Assembly (NCBI GenBank): GCA_942492815.1
Contig: OW818658.1
Location: forward strand, 124,001-188,000
Reading direction: 5' to 3'
Length of the DNA: 64,000 nucleotides
Source: JAEUWI01 sp942492815
GTDB lineage: Bacteria > Hydrogenedentota > Hydrogenedentia > Hydrogenedentales > JAEUWI01
Made by a program: the position numbers and the translations under genes. This document shows positions 34,181 to 41,634 of the stretch, piece after piece. The notes under the pieces are model-generated. The model saw only the letters and a list, made by a program, of their open reading frames with translations. It was not told the origin of the DNA and did not search any database. The stretch's first letter is position 1, and the number at the start of each line of letters is the position of its first letter.

Positions 34181-34365
34181 GCAGGATCTCGGACATTCCT
34201 GTCCGAGGCAAGACGCATTCCGGCTTGGAGGTGCAAATATACTTTGCAGGGGAATTTGGGTAAGCGGAAATATGGCCTCGGCCATGTCAGATCACTTCAC
34301 AGGCTCGTGGAGCCCAGCGGCGTTGGCGTGTGCTCTGCCTCGGACATGAATGTCCAAGATCCTTG
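34181..34365. repeat. Paired palindrome element, 30-bp arms
   Basis: The arms at 34181-34210 and 34336-34365 are reverse complements at 26 of 30 positions. Each arm is a small palindrome itself (CGGACA TTCC TGTCCG on the left). It is a doublet of inverted short palindromes, as at 12771 and 36416, although the sequence of the arms differs. It separates the AraC gene from the convergent gene at 34387. Confidence 0.75.
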
Positions 34366-34386
34366 AGCGGCATCACCTTTTCGAGG

Positions 34387-35406
34387 TCAATGGATCTTTA
34401 CGGCCTTCTCCAGGTACACGCCGAGCACTTCCGCGCTGTAGCGAACCAATTCCGCCACATCGCCTTTCAAAATGAGCGTTTCAGAGTGGAGGCTGCTCTT
34501 GCCCAAGCGTCCGCCCTCCACGTGCGTCGCGCCGATGGTTTCCAGCTCGAAGAAGCCGAGTTCGCCGCCATTGAAGATGCTGTAGAGATCGGCGGCGGAC
34601 CAGGGGCCCGCGGCCTGATCGTTGTCGGCGATATTGAAGTAGCGGCCGGGCTGCGGCGCACTCCGCCGAACGAAAAGCAGGGAGCGATTCAAATCGAGCG
34701 CGCCGAGCAGTGTCGGATGGCTGGCCACGGGAATCCCGATTTGATGCCGGTCCACGCCGCCGAGGTGGAAGGTGAACTGGCCCGCCGCGTGGACGATGCG
34801 GTGGCCGGGGTCGCCGTAGAAATCGAGGTTCAACGGCTGGGAAGGATCGCCCAGGGTGCCAAAAGCTATGATGCCCTCGGCGCCCGGGAACTGCTCAAGG
34901 GACCAGGGTGCCAGGAGGATGTCCGTGGCATCCTGATCCGCGTCGGCGTCGAAGCGGTCTTCCGTGTGATACCGCATGCCTTCCAGTTCATAACCGGCGA
35001 CGAGGGCAATTTCGGCGGAGACGGCGCGGTAGTAGGTCAGGTTGAGCGACTTGCCCTTGCGATTATTCAGGGTGATTTGTTTGTGCAAGACAGCGCTGTC
35101 ACCGCTGAGTGAGACGGATACGGGTGTCGTGGCGATGCCATCCTGCACGAGCCAGGCATCGCTGTTCTCGGCATAATTGAAGGCGTACACACCGCCCTCG
35201 GGTGCCGGCCAGAGGGAGTTGCCGCCGAAATTGACGTAGTCGCCGCCTGCGGGCGCGCCGAGGAAGGCCGCGTCCAGGCGATGAATCAGCTCGCCGTCCC
35301 ACTGGCAGAAGATGCGACCGGCCAACGACGGCGGCAGGAGGATGCCCCCCTTTCCGCAGGGGATTTCTACGGTCTGAGGGTCATGGGCGCGCAACGATTC
35401 CAGCAT
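34387..35406 (-). CDS. Hypothetical protein, possibly sugar-mutarotase-fold
   Basis: 339 residues, no signal peptide, mostly beta-strands with many aromatics (GGDYVNFGGNSLWPAPEGG, WDGELIHRLD). The pattern of long strands and the Trp/His-rich loops suits the galactose mutarotase-like super-sandwich, and I recall similar proteins grouped as DUF6786, but I cannot confirm the family. The opening includes VEIPCGKGGILLPPSLAGR. GGGAG lies 9 bp upstream of the ATG at 35406. No metal or catalytic residues can be assigned. It lies alone, near the deacetylase/MFS/AraC group. Confidence 0.65.
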   Translation of the reverse strand: MLESLRAHDPQTVEIPCGKGGILLPPSLAGRIFCQWDGELIHRLDAAFLGAPAGGDYVNFGGNSLWPAPEGGVYAFNYAENSDAWLVQDGIATTPVSVSLSGDSAVLHKQITLNNRKGKSLNLTYYRAVSAEIALVAGYELEGMRYHTEDRFDADADQDATDILLAPWSLEQFPGAEGIIAFGTLGDPSQPLNLDFYGDPGHRIVHAAGQFTFHLGGVDRHQIGIPVASHPTLLGALDLNRSLLFVRRSAPQPGRYFNIADNDQAAGPWSAADLYSIFNGGELGFFELETIGATHVEGGRLGKSSLHSETLILKGDVAELVRYSAEVLGVYLEKAVKIH

Positions 35407-35454
35407 GGTTTGTTCTCCCGGGTGATGTGGTCAGGACTTTGGTGAGTGGCACCG

Positions 35455-35577
35455 TTATTGCATTGGGCGTCTTTCAGACCCCATGGCTAGTTTAAGGACT
35501 TGGTCGCTCAACGGCTTGTACGGATCCGTGCCGATCTTGTAGCGACGGAAGATATACTCCGTTCGATGGAGCCCTGA
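35455..35577 (-). pseudogene. Possible C-terminal remnant of an unknown gene
   Basis: On the minus strand, about 40 codons end at a TAA at 35455 and start right after an in-frame TAA at about 35578. They read like a protein end (TEYIFRRYKIGTDPYKPLSD then QVLKLAMG) with ordinary codon use and no start or ribosome-binding site. A truncated gene relic is a reasonable reading; a chance frame cannot be excluded. Confidence 0.3.
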
Positions 35578-35615
35578 TTATTGTCACGTTTATCGGGACT
35601 TGTTCAAGGATACAA

Positions 35616-35645
35616 TTGCTTGCGGCTTGTAATTTGTAGTATAAA
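35616..35645 (+). promoter_or_regulatory. Promoter candidate for the membrane protein at 35693
   Basis: TTGCTT at 35616, 18-bp spacer, TATAAA at 35640-35645, in an AT-rich stretch, 47 bp before the ATG. Confidence 0.5.
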
Positions 35646-35692
35646 GTACTCGTTGGTGATATGTGCGAAGCCTATTGCGGAGACGACTTGAC

Positions 35693-36325
35693 ATGTTCAG
35701 GAACCAGAGAACCATAAGTATTTTATCCGCACTCAGCGTCGTACTCGCGGCCTCTTACGGATTCTACTGGGTTGCCGTATTGGATGAGCCATTCGGGCTG
35801 GGTTTGTGCTTCCGTGTGCTTGTAATGATTTTAATGCTCTGGCTGGTTCTGCCTCTGGTCCGGTTCCGGGAGTATGCGAAGTCTGCTGTTCTGGAAAATC
35901 ATGACTCGACACGAATGAAACGGCCCAAGCTCGTGTTGTCTCTCCTTACCATCGGCATGGCGATTGCATTTGCCAAGAACCTGTCTGACGAAATGGCGTT
36001 CAACGCGGAACTCGGGGCAATCCTTGTGATTTCTTTGTTGTGGATGTCGATCCCACTGCTGAACTTTTTCTGGGGTATGAAAGCTACGAACAAGAAGCCG
36101 CTACGGATGGCGTTGGTGATAGCCGCATACTATTTTGTATGGATGCTGTTCTACGCCTTGAACGGAAGTACGAGAGACGAGATGGGGGCGGAGCACATGC
36201 ATGTATACCTTGCACCCTTCGCCATGGCACTGTGCAGCCCGGTCGTGCTCTATGGCGAGTTTTGTCTGAGGAGATTTGAGCGTTGGCTCAGCTTGCGGAT
36301 GACTTCACGTGAAGATGCAGGATGA
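35693..36325 (+). CDS. Hypothetical six-helix membrane protein
   Basis: 210 residues from the ATG at 35693, with GGAGACG upstream. About six hydrophobic segments are spread over its length (ISILSALSVVLAASYGFYW, LVMILMLWLVLPLV, LSLLTIGMAIAF, AILVISLLWMSIPLLNFFW, MALVIAAYYFVWMLFY, YLAPFAMALCSPVVLY). The base composition is slightly lower in GC than its neighbours. No family was recognised and no functional motif is visible. It has its own promoter candidate. Confidence 0.65.
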   Translation: MFRNQRTISILSALSVVLAASYGFYWVAVLDEPFGLGLCFRVLVMILMLWLVLPLVRFREYAKSAVLENHDSTRMKRPKLVLSLLTIGMAIAFAKNLSDEMAFNAELGAILVISLLWMSIPLLNFFWGMKATNKKPLRMALVIAAYYFVWMLFYALNGSTRDEMGAEHMHVYLAPFAMALCSPVVLYGEFCLRRFERWLSLRMTSREDAG

Positions 36326-36415
36326 GATGCAGTCCTGGATCGTAATCCACTATGCACGTCATGTGCTTCCAGGCGTTCACGATTGCTGCCAGTAATAGCT
36401 CGATGGCGGGCGAAA

Positions 36416-36539
36416 AAGAATGTGGCACAGGCGTCCCGCCTGTGATTTGATCGGCGGGAGTGATCGGTCGTAGCAGTACGTCAGTCCACATTGGGCAGAG
36501 TTTCGAAAAACACAGCCGAGACTGCTGTGCCACATTCTT
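36416..36539. repeat. REP-doublet-like element, GTGG plus hairpin in each arm
   Basis: The arms at 36416-36444 and 36511-36539 are reverse complements at 25 of 29 positions. Each starts AAGAATGTGGCACAG, and the left arm is GTGG followed by a perfect hairpin CACAGGCG TCC CGCCTGTG. A GTGG-type tetranucleotide directly before a short hairpin, in inverted pairs, is exactly the layout of REP doublets mobilised by RAYT transposases. No RAYT gene is in the window. It lies between the membrane protein and the AAC(3)-like gene. Confidence 0.8.
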
Positions 36540-36599
36540 CCGGAGCCCCACTCTGCCCTTCCAGTCCTCCGCCATCTTGTCCGTCAACCGACGAGATAT

Positions 36600-37409
36600 C
36601 TAGCCCCTTGCTCTTAACCAGTCGGCAGCAAAGTCGACGAGTTGTTTCATCGGAAGCAATCTGCTGTCAGCCGATCCAACCTTTTCCCGTTGAACATATT
36701 CGGGGCAAGCTCGCTCAAACTGTCGTCCGACTTCGGGGAAATTGCTGGAATCGTAGTCGATATCGGAGTACCAGACCCATTCTCTTTTACCGTCCCGCAC
36801 AATCGCGGCGCCTTCTTTCTTGCGTGGGCGGGTTCCCGAAAGGCATTCAGCGAGATGAAACGACGTGTTTGATTCATGCCCTACGCCAATCAGGAGGATA
36901 CTCGCCTCAAGCTTGTAAAGTGTGCCGAGGGGAGAGTCAACGCCATGCGAGTCTTCGAGGCGGTGATTTTGAAGAAGGATATGGGCGTTGGGGCCCTTCG
37001 CACAGAAAGATGTCGCGGGATGCACGCTCCGGCGTGTTCCGGGCCAGGTTCGAAAGCATTCCGCGATTCTCCCCATGCGTGATGTGGGCGTTGTATGGGG
37101 GTCAAAAGGGGGCATGTTATCCCGTATGATCGGGCACCAGTCCTTTGGGACCGGAGGGCGTTTCCAACCTGCCGGGTCGGAGTAGTCCGAGGAGTTTGCC
37201 GGCATCACGAGGGTGCCCCTTTCCCCCGTTGCGTTGAGCAACGCCTGCACGACGGCGGCCTCGCCACCGCAAACCCAGCCCAGTGACGAAAGAGAGCAGT
37301 GAGCGATGAGGGTCATCCCTTCAGAGACGCCCAATCGATGCAAGTCCTCCGTGATGGACTGGATCGTTCGCGGTTCGGGAGTTTGCTCGATCAATGTGCT
37401 GATTGCCAC
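36600..37409 (-). CDS. AAC(3)-family aminoglycoside N-acetyltransferase-like protein
   Basis: 269 residues, normal family length. Characteristic blocks are present: LIAHCSLSSLGWVCGGEAAV near the N-terminus, GTLVMPANSSDYSDPAGW, SVHPATSFCAKGP, and GVGHESNTSFHLAE, whose His and Glu take part in catalysis in AAC(3). The fold acetylates the 3-amino group of 2-deoxystreptamine drugs with acetyl-CoA. Many environmental members act on other amines, and chromosomal, unlinked placement makes drug resistance only a possibility. The start is a GTG at 37409 with GGGAG upstream. Confidence 0.85.
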   Translation of the reverse strand: MAISTLIEQTPEPRTIQSITEDLHRLGVSEGMTLIAHCSLSSLGWVCGGEAAVVQALLNATGERGTLVMPANSSDYSDPAGWKRPPVPKDWCPIIRDNMPPFDPHTTPTSRMGRIAECFRTWPGTRRSVHPATSFCAKGPNAHILLQNHRLEDSHGVDSPLGTLYKLEASILLIGVGHESNTSFHLAECLSGTRPRKKEGAAIVRDGKREWVWYSDIDYDSSNFPEVGRQFERACPEYVQREKVGSADSRLLPMKQLVDFAADWLRARG

Positions 37410-37442
37410 TTGGAACTTGCTCCCTGGTATGCAATTGTTCGC

Positions 37443-38555
37443 TTATCCCCGCTGATCCAGCCCCTGGGCGATCGCCAGCAGGAAATCCCGGTTGTCCGCG
37501 GTCAAGTAACGCATGGAGCCGCCCATGCGGTTGAAGCTCTTGTTGTAGCGGAGGTAGTAGTCGGGGTTATCCGCGGGGGGCTCGCCCTGGGTCCAGTCCC
37601 AGTGGGATTCCTGCAGGTCCACGATGATCATGTAATGGTTGTCGATATGCTCGCCTTTTTGAATGGCCAGATTCTGCGACATGGAAAGGGACTTCTCGAA
37701 GACCATGGGGGACATGACGGCGGAGCCGATGCTCATGTAGACGCCGCCGTCGAGGTTGGAGACGCCGTCGGCGAAGGTGAGGAAGTCGCGCTCGGCCGTG
37801 CGGCCAATGCTCGCGCCCTGGTTCATCGGGTGGACATAGATGATGTCGTGGCCGATCATGGGGTGGCTGGTGAAGGGCACGCCGAGGCGGTAGGCGGCGC
37901 CCTGGATGCCGTATTGCTTGAAGGGGTGCTTCACCGCCATGAAGCCGGACTCGAGTTTAAACTTCTTGATGACGTTGATGAGGTCGCACGCGGCGGCGGC
38001 GTGCTCGGCGTAGTCCTGGTCGGCGGCTTTCTGTATTTCCTTGGTCAGGGCGTCGATGGAGGGGATTTTCAGGCCCTCGTTCTGCACCATGGCGCCGACG
38101 GACTCGCCGTAGCCCAGGCCTTCGTAGGCACCGACCACGATGGCGAGATTGAGGTAGAAACCCGTTTCCTGCCACACGCCGAATTCACCCCGGTCCACGT
38201 TCGTGCGCACGTCTTCGCTGCTGTGGCCCTGAAAGGCGAATTCCCAATCATGGATGATTCCCGCGCCGTTGGTGGCGAGATGGGTAACCCAGCCATCCTC
38301 AATGAGTTTGATGAACACGGGCGCAAGGCCGTTTTTGATCGAGTGGGCGCCGAAGGTCAGCATGCGCGACTTGCCGGCTTCGCGCGCGGCCACGATGCGG
38401 TCCACCGTCTCGTTGATGAGCTTCTGGCCCTTCTCGTCGAAGGGGTGCGGGGCCGTGTCGGGCGCAACGTGGTCGCGCTCGATGTAGACTTTGTCTTTGC
38501 GCTCGCTCAGGGGTTTGATGTGGAGGGCGTGTCGGTTGAACTGGGCATATGGCAT
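37443..38555 (-). CDS. Deoxyhypusine-synthase-like protein
   Basis: 370 residues, no signal peptide. The centre has THLATNGAGIIHDWEFAFQG followed by WQETGFYLNLAI, which recalls the TGAG(L/I)xHD-type NAD-binding and active-site region of deoxyhypusine synthases and their bacterial relatives. SHPMIGHDIIYVHPMN and SNLDGGVYMSIGSAVM follow. Bacterial DHS-like proteins can make homospermidine or be of unknown role, since bacteria lack eIF5A. The catalytic Lys could not be placed with certainty. The assignment rests on the motif pattern and is moderate. It is a single gene; a cluster of short tandem repeats lies just beyond its start. Confidence 0.55.
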   Translation of the reverse strand: MPYAQFNRHALHIKPLSERKDKVYIERDHVAPDTAPHPFDEKGQKLINETVDRIVAAREAGKSRMLTFGAHSIKNGLAPVFIKLIEDGWVTHLATNGAGIIHDWEFAFQGHSSEDVRTNVDRGEFGVWQETGFYLNLAIVVGAYEGLGYGESVGAMVQNEGLKIPSIDALTKEIQKAADQDYAEHAAAACDLINVIKKFKLESGFMAVKHPFKQYGIQGAAYRLGVPFTSHPMIGHDIIYVHPMNQGASIGRTAERDFLTFADGVSNLDGGVYMSIGSAVMSPMVFEKSLSMSQNLAIQKGEHIDNHYMIIVDLQESHWDWTQGEPPADNPDYYLRYNKSFNRMGGSMRYLTADNRDFLLAIAQGLDQRG

Positions 38556-38586
38556 GGTGTTGGGCTTTCCTGACGGAAATCTAAAG

Positions 38587-38671
38587 AATGGGTCTTATAG
38601 GTCGTATGAGTCTTATGGGTCGTATGGCGCAACAATCCCGATCGGTCCGATCCGTCTGATCGGTCCGATCT
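38587..38671. repeat. GGGTCTTATG / GGTCGTATG tandem tract and GATCGGTCCGATC pair
   Basis: Four imperfect copies of the 9-10-bp word (GGTCTTATA, GGTCGTATG, GTCTTATGG, GTCGTATGG) at 38587-38626, then two copies of GATCGGTCCGATC, a near-palindrome, at 38640-38670. The same decamer words recur at 10476-10491, 44448-44465 and 62572-62610 (inverted), always in intergenic DNA. Confidence 0.7.
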
Positions 38672-38680
38672 TCCTTCGCG

Positions 38681-41311
38681 CTACTGCAGCAGCCCCTTCA
38701 CGATCTCCGGCGTTTTTGCAAGCGCTTCGGGCAGTTTCTCGGGCATCTTGCCGCCGGCCTGGGCCATGTCCGGCTTGCCGCCGCCGCCGCCGCCCACAAT
38801 CGGAGCGACCAGCTTCACAATATCGCCCGCTTTGATGCGGCCGGTGAGGTCGTTGGTCACGCAGACGCCGAGGGAGACCTTGTCGTCCGCGATGCTGCCG
38901 AGGACGATCACGCCGGAGCCGATCTTGTCGCGCAACTTCTCCAGCAGGGTCTTCAGGCCCTTGCCGTCCTGGCCGTCCACGCTGCCGGTAACGAGCTTCA
39001 CGCCCCCCACGTCTTGAGCGCTTTCAAGCAGCTCCGCGATGTTGCCCGCCGCCGCCGCCGCCTTCCACTTTTCAACTTCTTTGGCGAGTTTGCGGTTTTC
39101 TTCCAGCAGGATGCGCACGCGATCTTCCACGCTGTCCAAACTCGTGTGGAGCAACTGGGCCGTGTGGTTGAGCTGGCGCTCCCGGGCCTGGAGGGTGGTC
39201 ACGCAGGGCTCGCCGCAGACCGCTTCGATGCGGCGCACGCCGGAAGAGATGGACGCTTCGGATAGGATCTTGCAATAGCCAATCACGCCGGTACGGGGCA
39301 CGTGGGTGCCGCCGCAGAGTTCCATGGAGAAATCGCCCATGCTCACGACGCGGACCACATCTTCATACTTCTCGCCGAAGAGGGCCATGGCCCCGGCCGC
39401 GCGGGCGTCTTCGAGGGATTGGCTCTCGATGGAGACCGGCGCGTCGCGGCGGATGTAGTCGTTCACCAGGCGCTCGATGTCTTCCAGGCGCTCGGGTTCG
39501 ATGCCTTCAAAGTGGGTGAAGTCGAAGCGCAGGCGCTCCGGCGAAACCAGCGATCCGGCCTGGTGGACGTGATCGCCGATTACATTCTGCAACGCCGCCT
39601 GGAGCAGGTGGGTCGCGCTGTGGTGGCTTTCGGCCTGCTTGCGGGCCGACGCATCCACGATGGCCTCAACCTTGTCGCCGACCTTCAGCACACCGCTGTT
39701 CACGGTCGCCTTGTGGCAGAACATCTTGCCCGCGATCTTCCGTACGTCGGTGACGGCGGCATTGCCGTTCACGCTGTCGAGCACGCCGGTATCGCCCACC
39801 TGGCCGCCCGACTCCGCGTAGAAAGGGGTCTGGTTCAAGATGATGTCGCCGCTCTGGCCCGCGGCCAGTTCCGTGACGGACTGCTTATCCACGATGATCG
39901 CCTGGATGACGGCGTCGCACGTGGTGGCGTCATAGCCTTTGAATTCGGTGTCGCCATGCTGCTCGCGCACGTGGTTGTAGACCGGCGCGATGGCATCCTG
40001 GCCGCTGCCGGTCCAGGCGCTGCGGGCCATGTCCTTCTGGCGGGTCATGGCGACCTTGAAGCCTTCGCGATCCACGGTGTAGCCGCGATCTTCCGCGATG
40101 TCGGTGGCGAGATCGAGCGGGAAGCCAAAGGTGTCGTGGAGCTTGAAGAGCTCTTCACCCGGCGTTTCCTTCAGGCCGCTCTTCTCCATACCTTCGAAGA
40201 TATCGTCGAGCAGGGACATGCCGCGCGCAAGCGTGCTGCCGAAGCGCTCTTCCTCGGTCTTGATGAGCTTTTCGATCTGCACGCGCTTTTCAAGCAGCTC
40301 GGGGTAGTGGTGCCCCATGATGTCCACCAGCGCCGGCGCGATCTTGTAGAGAAAGGGTTGTTCGAGACCCAGCTCCCGGCCAAAGCGCGCGGCGCGGCGG
40401 AGGAGGCGTCGCTCCACATAGCCCCGGCCCTCGTTGCTCGGTAGGATGCCGTCGGCAATCATGAAGGACAGCGCGCGCACGTGGTCGGCAATCACGCGGT
40501 AGGGTACGGGATTGTCTTTGTAGGCCACGCTCGTGATGGCTTCCGTCGCTTGAATAAGCGGATAAATGCCGTCGGTGTCGAAGACCGTTTCTTTGCCCTG
40601 AAGCAGCGCCGCGAGGCGTTCCAGGCCCATGCCCGTGTCGATGCCGCGATTTTTCAGCGGCGGACGGCTTCCGTCGAGCTGGTGGTCAAACTGGGGGAAC
40701 ACGAGGTTCCAGAATTCCAGAAAGCGCTCCTTCGGGTCGTTTTCCGGGTCCGCATTCGGGTCGATGTGCGCACCCTTGTCGAAAAGGAGTTCGGAGCAGG
40801 GTCCACAGGCCCCGGAATCCCCCGCCGGGCCCCAGAAATTGTCTTTTTCACCCAAACGGAATAGGCGGCTCTCGGGAATGCCGATTTCCTTGTTCCAGAT
40901 TTCGTAGGCCTCGTCGTCGTCGCGATACACGGTGGCGATGATGGATTCTGGCTTGAATTTGAGCACTTCCGTGGAGAATTCCCAGGCCCACTGGATGGCT
41001 TCGCGCTTGAAATAGTCGCCGAAGGAGAAATTACCCAGCATCTCGAAGAAGGTAAGGTGGCGCGAGGTCTTGCCGACTTCGTCCAGGTCATTCGCCTTGC
41101 CGCCCGCGCGGAGGCACTTCTGGGAGGTGGCGGCGCGACGATAGGGGACGGGGACCTCACCGGTATAATAAGGCTTGAACTGCACCATGCCCGCGCTCGT
41201 GAAGAGGAGGGTGGGGTCGTTGCTGGGGACGATGGTGTCGCTGCGCTCAATAACGTGGCCGCGCTCCTTGAAGAACTCGAGGTATTTCGCGCGGATTTCA
41301 TCGCTTTTCAC
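38681..41311 (-). CDS. alaS: Alanyl-tRNA synthetase
   Basis: 876 residues, full length. The class II core starts with MKSDEIRAKYLEFFKERGH and continues through the FTSAGMVQFKPYYTGE motif. The editing domain has the zinc motif HHSATHLL near 561-568, and GGTHVPRTG carries the other zinc ligands with the Cys just before. The C-terminal C-Ala domain has GGGGGGKPDMAQAGG, typical for the family. It charges tRNA-Ala in the cytoplasm. The start is a GTG at 41311 with GGAG 7 bp upstream. The gene stands alone and faces the surface protein at 41635. Confidence 0.97.
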   Translation of the reverse strand: MKSDEIRAKYLEFFKERGHVIERSDTIVPSNDPTLLFTSAGMVQFKPYYTGEVPVPYRRAATSQKCLRAGGKANDLDEVGKTSRHLTFFEMLGNFSFGDYFKREAIQWAWEFSTEVLKFKPESIIATVYRDDDEAYEIWNKEIGIPESRLFRLGEKDNFWGPAGDSGACGPCSELLFDKGAHIDPNADPENDPKERFLEFWNLVFPQFDHQLDGSRPPLKNRGIDTGMGLERLAALLQGKETVFDTDGIYPLIQATEAITSVAYKDNPVPYRVIADHVRALSFMIADGILPSNEGRGYVERRLLRRAARFGRELGLEQPFLYKIAPALVDIMGHHYPELLEKRVQIEKLIKTEEERFGSTLARGMSLLDDIFEGMEKSGLKETPGEELFKLHDTFGFPLDLATDIAEDRGYTVDREGFKVAMTRQKDMARSAWTGSGQDAIAPVYNHVREQHGDTEFKGYDATTCDAVIQAIIVDKQSVTELAAGQSGDIILNQTPFYAESGGQVGDTGVLDSVNGNAAVTDVRKIAGKMFCHKATVNSGVLKVGDKVEAIVDASARKQAESHHSATHLLQAALQNVIGDHVHQAGSLVSPERLRFDFTHFEGIEPERLEDIERLVNDYIRRDAPVSIESQSLEDARAAGAMALFGEKYEDVVRVVSMGDFSMELCGGTHVPRTGVIGYCKILSEASISSGVRRIEAVCGEPCVTTLQARERQLNHTAQLLHTSLDSVEDRVRILLEENRKLAKEVEKWKAAAAAGNIAELLESAQDVGGVKLVTGSVDGQDGKGLKTLLEKLRDKIGSGVIVLGSIADDKVSLGVCVTNDLTGRIKAGDIVKLVAPIVGGGGGGKPDMAQAGGKMPEKLPEALAKTPEIVKGLLQ

Positions 41312-41634
41312 GGTATTTCTCCATTCTCATTATGGGCAAGGGAAGGCGTCACTTTAGCAAATATGCGGTTGGATGCGCACCTTTTGCCCGGATGGCCGGG
41401 GGGCCGGAGCGGGGAAAGAATCGAGAGAAACGTTTTACTGGACTCCAATATCGTGGTAAATTGTGTACAACATCGGTCGGGAGCACTCCTGTAACGTGGA
41501 GTGCTGTCCCGTGTTATTCTCCATGTCGCACAGAAGTATTGCCGCGGCGGCTTCAACCGCGCGCGTGTCATGCCCTACCCCGGGCTTGCGGGGAAGTGGG
41601 CCGCAGGGCCTGTTGTCACTGTGAAGGAATGGTT
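41312..41634. other. Divergent intergenic region with a leader hairpin
   Basis: 323 bp between alaS and the surface protein. A promoter candidate lies at 41434-41462. At 41479-41509, GGGAGCACTCC and GGAGTGCTGTCCC form an 8-12-bp stem in the leader. No gene is seen; an open frame upstream of 41635 has no start signal or ribosome-binding site. Confidence 0.55.
41434..41462 (+). promoter_or_regulatory. Promoter candidate for the CFI-box surface protein
   Basis: TTTACT at 41434, 17-bp spacer, TAAATT at 41457-41462; each box matches 4 of 6 consensus bases. Confidence 0.35.

Noticed and set aside
36600..37409. A mobile resistance gene
   Set aside because: The AAC(3)-like gene has no integron, transposase or plasmid signs near it; only a REP-like doublet lies beyond its 3-prime end.
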